From the NCBI GenBank assembly GCA_963850535.1, contig CAWKMC010000006.1:100389-164388 (forward strand): a stretch of 64,000 nt of DNA, written 5' to 3'. Both the position numbers and the translations under genes were made by a program. Source of the DNA: JAMXLO01 sp963850535 (GTDB taxonomy: Bacteria > Pseudomonadota > Alphaproteobacteria > Acetobacterales > Acetobacteraceae). Shown piece by piece: positions 37,781-46,589 of the stretch (position 1 is the first letter of the stretch; every line of letters starts with the position of its first letter). The notes beneath the pieces are model-generated. The model saw nothing but the letters and a program-made list of their open reading frames with translations. It ran no database searches and had not been told where the DNA came from.

Positions 37781-39556
37781 ATGTCCGGCCTGTTCCAGGA
37801 CGAAAGCCAGCTCGACACTCCGCCCGCAACCGAGGGCCCGGGCCTGTTCGGCGATGCGCTCGCACCGTCGCATGCCGCCCCCTACCGGGTGCTCGCGCGC
37901 AAATACCGCCCGACCAGCTTCAACGACCTGATCGGTCAGGAGGCGATGGTGCGCATTCTGCGCAATGCCTTCGCCACCGGCCGGGTCGCGCACGCCTTCA
38001 TGCTGACCGGCGTCAGGGGCGTGGGGAAGACCACCACTGCCCGCATCATCGCCCGCGCGCTGAACTGCACTGGTCCGGACGACACGGGCGGTCCCACCGC
38101 CGATCCTTGCGGCGTCTGCCCCGACTGCGTCGCCATCCTTGCCGACCGTCACCCCGACGTGGTGGAGATGGACGCTGCCAGCCGGACCGGCGTCGACGAT
38201 GTGCGCGAGATCATCGAGGCGACCCGGTTCCGCCCGATGCAGGCGCGCACCAAGGTGTTCGTGATCGACGAAGTCCACATGCTGTCGCGCAACGCCTTCA
38301 ACGCGCTGCTGAAGACGCTCGAAGAGCCGCCGCCGCACGTGAAGTTCGTGTTTGCCACCACCGAACTGCGCAAGGTGCCGGTCACCGTTCTGTCGCGCTG
38401 CCAGCGCTTCGATCTCCGGCGCGTTCGCGTGGCCGAACTGTCGGCGCATTTTGCCGGCATCGCTGGGAAGGAGGCGGTGTCGGTGGAGCCGGCCGCGCTT
38501 GACCTGATCGCGCGCGCCGCGGATGGGTCGGTGCGCGATGGGCTTTCGCTGCTCGACCAGGCGATAGCCCAGGCTGACGGGGCCATCACCGAAAGCGCTG
38601 TTATCAACATGTTGGGTCTGGCGGACCGCGGGATGGTGTTCGACCTCATGGACGCGGTGATGTCAGGTCAGCCGCGCCAGGCGTTGCAGATCACTGAACT
38701 GGCCTACGAGCGCGGCGCCGATCTGGGCATGATGCTGCAGGACCTGCTCGAGCTGACGCATACCGTGACGCGGCTCAAGTCGGTGGCCGCGTTGCGCGAC
38801 AGCCAGGACCTGCCGGAAACGGAGCGTACTCGCGGCGCGGCCTTGGCGGATCGCCTGTCCGTACCGGTGCTGGCCCGCGCGTGGCAGATGCTGCTGAAGG
38901 GCGTCGGCGAGGTGGAAACCGCGCCGGATCGCCGCGCTGCCGCCGAGATGGTGTTGATCCGGCTGTGCCACGTTTCTGACCTGCCGCCACCGGGCGATCT
39001 GGTTCGTCGGCTCGGCAGAGGCACCCACGCGGCGGGCGGGGCCGCCCCGATTTCGCCCGGCGGGGGCGCACGGGCTGTGGCCGGCGGCGCGCCGGTCGCA
39101 GCAACCCAGGCGCAGACCGTTCCCAGGATTGCCAGCTTCCGCGATGTAACCGCGCTTGTCGCTGAAAAGCGCGAGGCGATGCTGCATGCGCATCTGGTTC
39201 ATTCGGTGCACCTCGTTCGCTTCGCGCCGCCGGTGATCGAGCTCCGCCCTCAACCAGAGGCGCCCAAGGATTTGGCGGCGCGGCTTGGCACCCTGCTGAC
39301 CGAAGCCACGGACACACGCTGGACCATTGCGCTCTCCACGGCCGAGGGTGAGGCGACCATCGCCGAACAGGGGAGCGCCGCCGATACGGCCCGACGGGTG
39401 GCGGCCGCCGATCATCCACTGGTCCGCGCAATCATCGACGCGTTTCCTGGCGCGCGAATCGACACGGTGCACGACACCTCGGTCGATGATTACGGGCTGC
39501 CTGCCGCCGAAGTGCCGGAAGTCGAAACCTCCGACGAGATGGAGCTGGACGAATGA
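37781..39556 (+). CDS. dnaX: DNA polymerase III subunit gamma/tau
   Basis: The clamp-loader ATPase of the replicative polymerase, 591 residues. The N-terminal AAA+ domain starts YRVLARKYRPTSFNDLIGQE, with Walker A TGVRGVGKTTTARIIARAL, zinc-binding cysteines in ALNC and CGVCPDC, Walker B VFVIDEVHMLS and the arginine finger TVLSRCQRFDLRR. Domain III and a Gly/Ala linker near residue 410 (AAGGAAPISPGGGARAVAG) follow, then the tau-like C-terminal part. The start is ATG 37781. Its stop overlaps the ybaB start (ATGA). Confidence 0.95.
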   Translation: MSGLFQDESQLDTPPATEGPGLFGDALAPSHAAPYRVLARKYRPTSFNDLIGQEAMVRILRNAFATGRVAHAFMLTGVRGVGKTTTARIIARALNCTGPDDTGGPTADPCGVCPDCVAILADRHPDVVEMDAASRTGVDDVREIIEATRFRPMQARTKVFVIDEVHMLSRNAFNALLKTLEEPPPHVKFVFATTELRKVPVTVLSRCQRFDLRRVRVAELSAHFAGIAGKEAVSVEPAALDLIARAADGSVRDGLSLLDQAIAQADGAITESAVINMLGLADRGMVFDLMDAVMSGQPRQALQITELAYERGADLGMMLQDLLELTHTVTRLKSVAALRDSQDLPETERTRGAALADRLSVPVLARAWQMLLKGVGEVETAPDRRAAAEMVLIRLCHVSDLPPPGDLVRRLGRGTHAAGGAAPISPGGGARAVAGGAPVAATQAQTVPRIASFRDVTALVAEKREAMLHAHLVHSVHLVRFAPPVIELRPQPEAPKDLAARLGTLLTEATDTRWTIALSTAEGEATIAEQGSAADTARRVAAADHPLVRAIIDAFPGARIDTVHDTSVDDYGLPAAEVPEVETSDEMELDE

Positions 39557-39876
39557 AGAACCTGTCCGGGCTGATGAAGCAGGCCCAGCAGATGCAGGAA
39601 AAGATGCAGGAGATGCAGTCCCGGCTGGAGAGCATGGAGGTGCAGGGCGAAGCCGGCGCCGGTCTGGTCACCGTGACCATGAATGGCAAGGGCGACCTGC
39701 GGCAGGTCAGGATTGATCCGAAGGTGATCGACCCCAGCGATGCCGAGATGCTGCAGGACCTGATCGTCGCCGCGCACGCCAACGCCCGGCAGAAAGTGGA
39801 GACGGCTGCCGCTGCTGAAATGCAGAAGGTCACCGGCGGCATGCAGCTGCCACCGGGAATGAAGCTGCCGTTCTAA
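39553..39876 (+). CDS. ybaB: Nucleoid-associated protein, YbaB/EbfC family
   Basis: A 107-residue DNA-binding dimer typical of the family. The helical N-terminus is rich in Met and Gln (LSGLMKQAQQMQEKMQEMQS), followed by the beta hairpin GAGLVTVTMNGKGDLRQVRI and the C-terminal helix with DLIVAAHANARQKVE. It is encoded between dnaX and recR, as in most bacteria, with a four-base overlap to dnaX. Confidence 0.93.
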   Translation: MKNLSGLMKQAQQMQEKMQEMQSRLESMEVQGEAGAGLVTVTMNGKGDLRQVRIDPKVIDPSDAEMLQDLIVAAHANARQKVETAAAAEMQKVTGGMQLPPGMKLPF

Positions 39877-39886
39877 GTCGCTGGCT

Positions 39887-40480
39887 TTGGGCGGTCCGGA
39901 AATCGAGCGCCTGATCGGACTGCTCGCGAAGCTGCCAGGCATGGGGCCCCGCAGCGCGCGGCGTGCGGCACTGAGAATGCTGCAACAGCCGGATACGCGG
40001 ATGCTGCCGCTCGCCACTGCGCTGGCCGAAGCGGCGCGCGCGGTGAGGCCGTGCAGTGTGTGCGGCAATCTCGACAGCCAGGATCCTTGCGCGATCTGCA
40101 GCGATCCGCGGCGCGACCGATCGGTGATCTGCGTCGTGGAAGGCGTAGGCGACCTTTGGGCGTTGGAGCGCGCGTCGGTGTTCCACGGTCTGTATCACGT
40201 GCTGGGTGGCACCCTGTCGGCTTTGTCCGGCGTGGGGCCCGAAGATCTGAACGTCGCTTCGTTGCTGGCGCGCGTCGGTCAGGACGACGTCATTGAGGTG
40301 ATCCTGGCACTTGGCGCGACGGTGGACGGTGCCACTACGGCGCATTGGCTTACCGATCGCCTCAAACCATTGGATGTGACGGTGACGCGTGTCGCCCAGG
40401 GCGTACCCATTGGCGGCGCTCTGGATGTGCTCGACGACGGCACGCTTGCCGCTGCATTGCGGGCCCGCCGTCCGTCCTAG
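39887..40480 (+). CDS. recR: Recombination mediator protein RecR
   Basis: Works with RecF and RecO to load RecA at gaps. The 197-residue protein has the HhH region (LIGLLAKLPGMGPRSARRAA), the four-cysteine zinc finger (CSVCGNLDSQDPCAICSD), and the Toprim domain (ICVVEGVGDLWALERASVFH, YHVLGGTLSALSGVGPEDLN). The start is TTG at 39887, ten bases after ybaB; no ATG lies in a suitable place and the motif spacing supports this start. Confidence 0.95.
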   Translation: MGGPEIERLIGLLAKLPGMGPRSARRAALRMLQQPDTRMLPLATALAEAARAVRPCSVCGNLDSQDPCAICSDPRRDRSVICVVEGVGDLWALERASVFHGLYHVLGGTLSALSGVGPEDLNVASLLARVGQDDVIEVILALGATVDGATTAHWLTDRLKPLDVTVTRVAQGVPIGGALDVLDDGTLAAALRARRPS

Positions 40481-40618
40481 CCGCGCATGCTGATCTTTCC
40501 GGTCCGACCCGATGGCAGACTTTTGAGATGCCTGTTCCCGGTCTTCCTGCGTTCTGTCGGATTTGAGGGGGCAGAGTGATGGCATCCACACGCAACGCAT
40601 CCGACGCTGATCGCTCAA

Positions 40619-41356
40619 ATGGCGGACTGCTCGGATCCATTGGATGGTCCAGGGGTGGCCGCGGCAGCAGGCATGATGTTCGGCCGCAGGGCGATGGCGA
40701 CCGCCAGAATAGGCTCCGGGAATCCGCTTAAGCACCGCATATATGTGGCGGCCGGCGCCATTCAGCGGAAATATCCGCTGGACGCGATGAGCACCTATCT
40801 CAACGGGTTCCACATGTACGCCGACGAAATGGGCCGGCAGGTTGAGGCGTCACATTTTTGTATTCACTTGCGTCACGATCTGCACCAATGCGTCATCTTC
40901 GATTGCAATGCGCCCGACGCCCGGCTGATCGGGATCGAGTACATCATCAGTGAAGACCGCTTCCGCAGCCTGCCGGAAGGAGAGAAGAAGCTCTGGCATA
41001 GCCACCACTATGAGGTGAAATCGGGCATCCTGGTCGCGCCGGGAATTCCTGACCTGGCCGAGCATGCCTACTTCAAGGACCTGGTGACGACGTACGGCAA
41101 GACGTTTCACACCTGGCAATACGACCGCGATGATTTCCCTTATGGCATCCCCCAATTGATGATGGGGTTGACCGAGGATGGCCAAGCCAACGAGGCGCTG
41201 ATCCATGACCGGGACCGCAGGCTGGGCATTTCCACAATCCATAAGAGACAAAACCGGTGTGACATCCCGATGCCGGAATTGGTGCCGGGCGCCAACTCCT
41301 GGGAGAGTGGCCGAACAGTCCAGACGTGCCTGAAAGAGATGGACTTCAAGCGTTAG
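40619..41356 (+). CDS. DUF1264 domain-containing protein
   Basis: A soluble protein of about 245 residues related to DUF1264, the bacterial relatives of plant oil-body-associated proteins. Typical segments are MSTYLNGFHMYADEMGRQVE, HFCIHLRHDLHQCVIFD, ARLIGIEYIISEDRF, EKKLWHSHHYEVKSG and KTFHTWQYDRDDFPYG. An ATG at 40579 with a much better ribosome site (GAGGGGGCAGAG) lies in another frame, so a frameshift in the N-terminal 20-50 residues is possible. Function unknown. It stands alone between recR and rpmB. Confidence 0.85.
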   Translation: MADCSDPLDGPGVAAAAGMMFGRRAMATARIGSGNPLKHRIYVAAGAIQRKYPLDAMSTYLNGFHMYADEMGRQVEASHFCIHLRHDLHQCVIFDCNAPDARLIGIEYIISEDRFRSLPEGEKKLWHSHHYEVKSGILVAPGIPDLAEHAYFKDLVTTYGKTFHTWQYDRDDFPYGIPQLMMGLTEDGQANEALIHDRDRRLGISTIHKRQNRCDIPMPELVPGANSWESGRTVQTCLKEMDFKR

Positions 41357-41437
41357 CGCCCCGACCAGCTTGCGTGCGCTTGACGCGCCAGGGTCCCGTC
41401 GCCATAACCCCCCGCTCCCGATCGGACCGAGGTTTCC

Positions 41438-41743
41438 ATGTCGCGCCGCTGCGAAATCACCGGCAAAGGCGTGCTGGCCGGCAACAACGTCAGCCACGCC
41501 AACAACAAGACCCGCCGCCGCTTCCTGCCTAACCTGCAGGATGCGACCTTGCTGTCAGACGTACTTGGCGTGGCGATCCGGATGCGCCTCTCGACCCGTG
41601 CGATCCGCACGGTGGAGCAAAAGGGCGGCATCGACGCCTATCTGTTGAACACGGCCGATGGTCGGCTGTCAGCCGATGCCAAGGCCTTGAAGCGCCGCCT
41701 ACTGCGGGCCCATGCCAAGCGGGCCGCCAGTCCCGCCGCCTGA
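41438..41743 (+). CDS. rpmB: Large ribosomal subunit protein bL28
   Basis: A 101-residue L28 of the longer alphaproteobacterial form. The start MSRRCEITGKGVLAGNNVSH and the segment ANNKTRRRFLPNLQDATL are diagnostic; RLSTRAIRTVEQKGGIDAYL completes the fold. The C-terminus is basic. Its stop TGA overlaps the probable CTG start of prmC. Confidence 0.97.
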   Translation: MSRRCEITGKGVLAGNNVSHANNKTRRRFLPNLQDATLLSDVLGVAIRMRLSTRAIRTVEQKGGIDAYLLNTADGRLSADAKALKRRLLRAHAKRAASPAA

Positions 41744-42585
41744 ACAGCACGATCCGTCAGGCGCTCGACCTTGCCGCTGCGAGACTGCGGCAGGCCGGTA
41801 CCGACAACCCGCGGCTGGAAGCACGGCTGTTGCTGGCGCACGCACAGGGCATCAGCCAGGAGGCTCTGCTGCGCGGCCTGTCCGCATCGGCGCGCATGGA
41901 TCGGCTCTTGCCGCTGCTTGATCGGCGGGTAGCGCGCGAACCACTGGCCCTGATCGTCGGGCACAGGGAATTCTGGAGCCTGGACTTCGCTGTCTCCCGC
42001 GACACGCTGGTCCCCCGCCCCGAATCGGAGACGCTGATCGAGGCGGCGTTGGCGGCCTTCGCCGGCCGCCCGCCGCCCGCCGCGGTCCTGGACCTAGGCA
42101 CCGGCACCGGCTGTCTGCTGTTGGCGGCCTTGTCTGAATTCCCGAGCGCGTTCGGCATCGGCGTGGATCGTTCGCCCGCTGCCGCCGCGCTGGCCGCCCG
42201 CAATGCAGCGGCGCTGGGATTGGCGAATCGGGCCGCGCTGGTCTGCGGTGACTGGGCGCACGCATTGGATGCGCGCTTCGACCTGGTCTTGTGCAATCCA
42301 CCCTACATCGCCACATCGGAGGTGGTAAGCCTTATGCCGGAGGTGGCGCACTATGAGCCGCATTCGGCACTGGACGGCGGATCGGACGGCTTGGCCGCGT
42401 ACCGGAGGCTGTGCCCCGATTTTGCACGATTGCTTAACTCCGACGGGATAGCGGTATTGGAATTGGGAGCCGGACAGGCATGCGCGGTGTCCGCACTGGC
42501 AGGGGCCTCAGGGTTGGCCGGCGAATTGCGGCACGATCTGGCGGGTATAGCCCGCACGATAGTGCTGCGGCGGGAGCTGCCATGA
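41740..42585 (+). CDS. prmC: Peptide chain release factor N(5)-glutamine methyltransferase PrmC
   Basis: Methylates the Gln of the GGQ motif in release factors. The SAM-binding motif is VLDLGTGTGCLLLAALSEF and the catalytic NPPY is in DLVLCNPPYIATSEV. The N-terminal helical domain clearly includes NSTIRQALDLAAARLRQAGT and PRLEARLLLAHAQG, yet no ATG, GTG or TTG is in frame until 41830, which would remove this part. CTG at 41740 overlaps the rpmB stop (CTGA) and is the only sensible start, giving 281 residues. Translational coupling to rpmB is likely; an indel hiding a normal start is the alternative. Confidence 0.87.
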   Translation: MNSTIRQALDLAAARLRQAGTDNPRLEARLLLAHAQGISQEALLRGLSASARMDRLLPLLDRRVAREPLALIVGHREFWSLDFAVSRDTLVPRPESETLIEAALAAFAGRPPPAAVLDLGTGTGCLLLAALSEFPSAFGIGVDRSPAAAALAARNAAALGLANRAALVCGDWAHALDARFDLVLCNPPYIATSEVVSLMPEVAHYEPHSALDGGSDGLAAYRRLCPDFARLLNSDGIAVLELGAGQACAVSALAGASGLAGELRHDLAGIARTIVLRRELP

Positions 42586-42808
42586 AAAAACCGTTTGGCA
42601 GGGCGCGCAGGCCGGTCTAGCTTTGGTCTCGGCAGGGTCAGCCGCACAGTGGCTTGCCCAAGGCACCTCGGTCGCAGGCTGGGGTACTCGCCGGAACCAA
42701 TGCCGATGGATTTATGCCTGGCCGAGGGGGCACTCCCTGGGACGCCTTTGAGGAGTCTCGTGTCCCAGCACCCAGAGGCCGCAAAATAGAAGGCTGGACA
42801 GCGACAAT

Positions 42809-43279
42809 ATGAACATGAAACGCATGCGTGGACGTGGCCATCGGTCGGGTGGCGGCGGAGGTGGGGGTGGCGGACTGCGCCATCACGGTGGCGGCAGCAG
42901 CGCCAACGGCGGCATTCCACTGAACCGCAACCATGTGTTCGATAGCAACGGACCGGATCTCCGCATCCGCGGAACGGCACAGCAGTTGTTCGAGAAATAC
43001 CTCCAGCTTGGGCGCGACGCGACCAGTGGCGGAGATCGCGTGATGGCAGAAGGCTACTTCCAGCACGCCGAGCACTACTTCCGCATCCTGAATGCGATGA
43101 ACCAGGCGGCACAGCAGAACCAGCAGAGCGGCCAACAGCACGCCGGTCCGCGCCGTCAATACAATGGGGAAGAAGGCCAGGCGCCGGCTGAATCCGAGGA
43201 GGCGGAGGGCCGTCCAGGCACCGGCGACCAGCCCGAAGCGCGCGAAATCCCGATCGCTGCGGCGCCTCCCGAAGCTTGA
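42809..43279 (+). CDS. DUF4167 domain-containing protein
   Basis: A 156-residue protein typical of alphaproteobacteria and commonly encoded next to prmC. After a basic start (MNMKRMRGRGHRSGG) and a run of nine glycines, the DUF4167 core reads NHVFDSNGPDLRIRGTAQQL, FEKYLQLGRDATSGGDRVMA and GYFQHAEHYFRILNAMN. The C-terminal third is Gln/Glu/Pro-rich and disordered. It may bind RNA or associate with ribosomes; no function is proven. The 223 bases before it show no gene. Confidence 0.9.
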   Translation: MNMKRMRGRGHRSGGGGGGGGGLRHHGGGSSANGGIPLNRNHVFDSNGPDLRIRGTAQQLFEKYLQLGRDATSGGDRVMAEGYFQHAEHYFRILNAMNQAAQQNQQSGQQHAGPRRQYNGEEGQAPAESEEAEGRPGTGDQPEAREIPIAAAPPEA

Positions 43280-43285
43280 GGTTCG

Positions 43286-44605
43286 CTACTCCCCCTCCCC
43301 TTGCGGGAGGGGGTCAGGGGGCGGGGGCCGAGACACCAGTCCCGCTCGTTCCCACCCCCTGCCCCGACTGATCACCCCGGCACCGAAGCGCTGACGCAGC
43401 GCGTCGATCGCTGCTTGCGCCGCGGCGCGCCGTGGGGTTTCGAGATCGGCAAGGTCGCCATGGTCAGCGTCTGCCACCGGCAACAGCGGGCTGGCCCCGA
43501 TCCCGATAAGGCGGAACGCTGTACCGGAGGTCTCGCGAGCCAGAAGGCACTGCCCCACCTCGAACATGCGGTCGGGCAACACGGTCGGGCTGGGCAACCG
43601 CGCTGCGCGGGTGCGAATTTCGAAGGTTGCTGTCTTTAGTTTCAGCACTATGCCGCCGGCACAGAGCTCGTTCTCTTGCAGTCGCCGCGCGAGCTTCTCG
43701 CTGATTCGCCAGAGATGCCATTCCAGGTCGGCCCGCCGCGTCAGATCGCTGTCGAAAGTGGTCTCGGCACTGATCGACTTGGTCTCGCGTCCTGGGTCAA
43801 CCACGCGGTCATCCTCGCCACGCGCCCGACGCACAAGTGCGGGCCCTTCATCGCCAAGCCGACGGTGGGCCTCGCCTTCGGTCAGCGCCTGGAGGTGGCC
43901 CAGGAGCGTGATGCCCTGGATTGCCAGCTTCCTCGCCAATGCTGGTCCAACACCGGGCAAAAGCCGGACCGGCTCGGGCGCCAGCAGCGAGGCGGCTTCG
44001 CTGGCCCCCATAATGGTAAAGCCGCGCGGCTTGTCGCGGTCCGCAGCGATTTTGGCGAGCAACCGATTCGGGGCGAGCCCAATCGACACGGTGACGCCGA
44101 CTCCTGCCTCTACCTCGCGCGCAAAGTGAGCCAGCACCACGGCTGGCGGGGCGCCATGCAGCGCTTCAGTGCCGGCGAGGTCGAGGACAGCCTCGTCGAT
44201 CGACAGGGGCTGCAGCAGTGGCGTCAGCTTCGCCATCATCGCCCGGATCTGCCGACTGACCGTGACGTATTTGGCGAAGTCGGGACGGATGACTACGGCA
44301 TCCGGGCACGCCTTCAGCGCCTTGAACATCGGCATTGCACTGCGCACACCATACATGCGCGCGACGTAGCAGGCGGCGGTGACCACGCCGCGCACGCCAC
44401 CGCCGACGATGACGGGTCTCGCTGCCAGGTCCGGTCGGTCGCGCTTCTCCACGCTGGCGTAGAACGCGTCGCAGTCGATATGCGCGATTGTCAGATCGAA
44501 CAGCTCGGAATGGCGCACGATCCGCGTGCTGTGGCAGGCCGCACATCGACCGGCTTCGGTGACGGCCAGACAGTCGCGGCAGAGGCTTGGCACCGGATCA
44601 CACAT
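43286..44605 (-). CDS. dinB: DNA polymerase IV with N-terminal zinc finger
   Basis: A Y-family translesion polymerase of 439 residues. A four-Cys zinc-finger-like stretch comes first (LCRDCLAVTEAGRCAACHST), then the palm with catalytic acids in AHIDCDAFYASVEKRDRPDL and PLSIDEAVLDLAG, the HhH region (VRLLPGVGPALARKLAIQG) and the little-finger domain. The start at 44605 overlaps the ROK kinase stop by eight bases. The last residues (PPPPDPLPQGEGE) are encoded by a dispersed hairpin repeat and replace the usual end, so the C-terminus, including any clamp-binding motif, may be altered. Confidence 0.92.
   Translation of the reverse strand: MCDPVPSLCRDCLAVTEAGRCAACHSTRIVRHSELFDLTIAHIDCDAFYASVEKRDRPDLAARPVIVGGGVRGVVTAACYVARMYGVRSAMPMFKALKACPDAVVIRPDFAKYVTVSRQIRAMMAKLTPLLQPLSIDEAVLDLAGTEALHGAPPAVVLAHFAREVEAGVGVTVSIGLAPNRLLAKIAADRDKPRGFTIMGASEAASLLAPEPVRLLPGVGPALARKLAIQGITLLGHLQALTEGEAHRRLGDEGPALVRRARGEDDRVVDPGRETKSISAETTFDSDLTRRADLEWHLWRISEKLARRLQENELCAGGIVLKLKTATFEIRTRAARLPSPTVLPDRMFEVGQCLLARETSGTAFRLIGIGASPLLPVADADHGDLADLETPRRAAAQAAIDALRQRFGAGVISRGRGWERAGLVSRPPPPDPLPQGEGE
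43290..43312. repeat. Inverted repeat, REP-like hairpin between DUF4167 gene and dinB
   Basis: CCCCCTCCC and GGGAGGGGG pair perfectly around a five-base loop (43299-43303), followed by a G-rich tail (GTCAGGGGGCGGGGG). This is the form of the dispersed CCCCTCCC hairpins common in GC-rich proteobacteria, whose translation gives PLPQGEGE-type tails. It may act as a terminator for both convergent genes. It lies inside the 3' end of the dinB reading frame. Confidence 0.7.
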
Positions 44606-45498
44606 CCGGCCAAAGCCAGGCGGCACCGCGCACGCCTGACGAGTCGCCATTCTTGTTGCGAACGATCGGCGTCTGCACGAAGTCACTGAACACATAACGT
44701 GTCACCAGCGGCGGCAGCATGGCGTAGAGGTGCTCCATGTTGGACAGACCACCCCCCAACACAACAACGTCTGGATCGAGCAGATTGATCACCTGCGCCA
44801 GCCCGCGTGCAAGCCGATCGGCGTGGCGATCCAGCGCTGCCTGCGCGCGTACCTCGCCGGTGGCGGCGCGCACCGGAATGCCTGACGCATCGTGCGCATT
44901 CGCACCATCGCAATCGCGCGCGAGAGACGGACCGGCGGCCCAGGTCTCGAGGCAACCCCAGTGGCCGCACCAGCATTTCGGTCCAGGAATTTCATCGAGG
45001 CGCGGCCAGGGCAAAGGATTATGGCCCCACTCGCCGGTGACGCGATTGCGGCCGCGCAGCACTTTGCCATTGGCAACGACGCCGCCGCCGCAGCCGGTTC
45101 CAAGGATCACCCCAAACACGACCTCGGCGCCGGCACCGGCGCCGTCGCTCGCTTCCGATAAGGCGAAGCAGTTGGCGTCATTCTCCACCCGCACCTCACG
45201 CTCGAGCAGCGCGCTGATGTCGCGATCGAATGTATGGCCATTCAGCGCAATCGAGTTGGCGTTCTTCACCAGTCCGGTCACCGGGCTGATCACGCCAGGT
45301 ATGCCGATCCCGACCGTGGCGCTGATGCCAAGCTGCCCTTCTGCGTTGCGCACCAGCGCAGCAACTGCCTGGAGCGATTCCTGATACCCTCGCGGCGTGT
45401 CGATGCGGTAACGAAGCTGTTCTGCGCCGTCAGGACCGAGTACCGGCGATTTCAATTTTGGTGCCGCCCAGGTCCACCCCGATTCGGTGTTGGATCAT
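44598..45498 (-). CDS. ROK family sugar kinase (frameshifted near the start)
   Basis: A fructokinase/N-acetylglucosamine kinase-like ROK protein of about 299 residues. The N-terminus IQHRIGVDLGGTKIEIA is in one frame from ATG 45498 and the remainder in another; an extra C near 45446 separates them. Further motifs: GIGIPGVISPVTGLVKNANS, VENDANCFALSEA, GVILGTGCGGGVVANG and the ROK zinc motif KCWCGHWGCLETWAAG. It phosphorylates a hexose; which one is not clear. Its stop overlaps the dinB start. Confidence 0.88.
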
Positions 45499-45625
45499 AA
45501 GCCGAAAATTAGCAGCGCACCCTCAAGCTGTCTTGTTCGAGTTCCCAGCCGGCATGCGTCATGTGCGGAACTGGCTTCGCCGACTTACGTTGCGCTGAGT
45601 GGTTGAAAGCAACTTCGGGGCAATC

Positions 45626-46007
45626 ATGGACAACGAGAGCCATACCAGCGGCGATGCCGTGCGGAATGATGTTCCTATTACGGAACGGATTGCCGGCGAT
45701 ATGCGCGAACAGGTTCAGACACAAAGCTCGCGTGCGGCGGATGGCGCGCAACACGCGGCCGACGCGGCGCGTCACACGGCCGACTGGTTGCGCGAACAGG
45801 AGGCGTGGATAGCTGGCCTGGTAGAACCGGGCGCCGACCGCCTTGGTGACCTTGCGCGGACACTGCGCCAGGCACCAGCCGGTTCTGTTCGCCGGCGCCG
45901 CGATGGCGCTCGGATTTGCGCTGATGCGTGCAGCTGGGATGACAGCGACGGCAGCCACCGGAGCCGCTGGCACCACGCAGGAAGGAATCCGTCATGAGTA
46001 TTGTTGA
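45626..46007 (+). CDS. Small envelope protein, DUF883-like (frameshifted)
   Basis: A protein of about 126 residues from ATG 45626. The first part is an amphipathic helix rich in Ala, Gln and Arg (MREQVQTQSSRAADGAQHAA, LREQEAWIAGLVEPGADRLG). After a frameshift near 45870, the other frame supplies RHQPVLFAGAAMALGFALM and RAAGMTATAATGA, a membrane-hairpin end like that of DUF883/ElaB-type proteins. Its stop overlaps the start of the next gene (ATGA pattern). It is the first of three genes that commonly occur together in alphaproteobacteria; function unknown. Confidence 0.6.
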
Positions 46008-46383
46008 GCAACCCATGAGCCTGAGGGACCGGTCGGGGGTGTTGTCGAAGACGCGCGCGATCTGGTGCGCGGCGAAGTCGCTGGCGCGCACCGAAGTCGA
46101 GCAGAAGGTCGATCGCGTTACCGCTGGAGTGATCTCGGTGTTCGGTGCGATGATGCTGGCCTACGCCGGGCTGATCATCGTGCTGATCGCCGCGGCATAG
46201 GTGCTTGCGCGCGTGATGCCCGATTGGGCCGCTTCGCTCATCGTCGGTGGGATCGTGCTGTTGGTCGGCACCATTCTGGCCGGCGTAGCCAAAAAAGCGC
46301 TGTCGCCATCAGGCATGATACCGAACCGTACAATGCGCAACGTCGAAGCGGATGCGCGGGTCATCAAGGAGAGCGCGGCATGA
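45994..46383 (+). pseudogene. Phage-holin-family (DUF1469-like) membrane protein with in-frame TAG and frameshifts
   Basis: The pieces MSIVEQP, LARTEVEQKVDRVTAGVISV, FGAMMLAYAGLIIVLIAAA, then after a TAG at 46198 in the same frame VLARVMPDWAASLIVGGIVL, LLVGTILAGVAKKAL and NRTMRNVEADARVIKE, line up with one DUF1469-type protein that has two transmembrane hairpins. The TAG sits where a Tyr or Ala-like residue is expected. The segment at about 46015-46080 is also in another frame (EGPVGGVVEDARDLVRGEV fits the family). So the gene is broken at least three times or badly sequenced. Confidence 0.65.
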
Positions 46384-46589
46384 ATGATTACTCCGGCGAT
46401 CCCAATAGGATCGAGCACGAGTTGGCCGAGACGCGTGCACGCCTCCGCGTGCATGATCGTGCTGATCGTCTGGCACCTCGAACCTCCCTAAATGATCGGA
46501 GTAACGAGGGTCAAGCCATCGCCGTTCCGTGTGTGGGCGCCATAAGGTGCATCATGTGCTATCGGATTGCGCAACGCCGATGTATTTGA
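46380..46589 (+). pseudogene. DUF3618 domain protein, truncated
   Basis: Begins at an ATG that overlaps the previous stop (ATGA). The first part, NRIEHELAETRARLRVHDRA followed by DRLAPRT, is the DUF3618 motif (E-TRA-L--T-D-L--RL-P), with a base change or indel near the middle. DUF3618 proteins continue to a transmembrane helix, but here the sequence loses similarity after about residue 45 and runs into the convergent binding-protein gene, which it overlaps. It is therefore a 3'-truncated remnant and third member of the envelope trio. Confidence 0.55.

Noticed and set aside
36900..37865. Longer Ogt start at 37865
   Set aside because: It would run through the SRP RNA gene and adds 129 residues unlike the family. 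ATG at 37478 gives the normal protein.
42583..42621. Tiny ORF overlapping the prmC stop
   Set aside because: ATGA overlap is present but the 12-codon product has no recognisable features.
43676..44689. 337-residue plus-strand frame
   Set aside because: Antisense of dinB, without family motifs or a sensible start.
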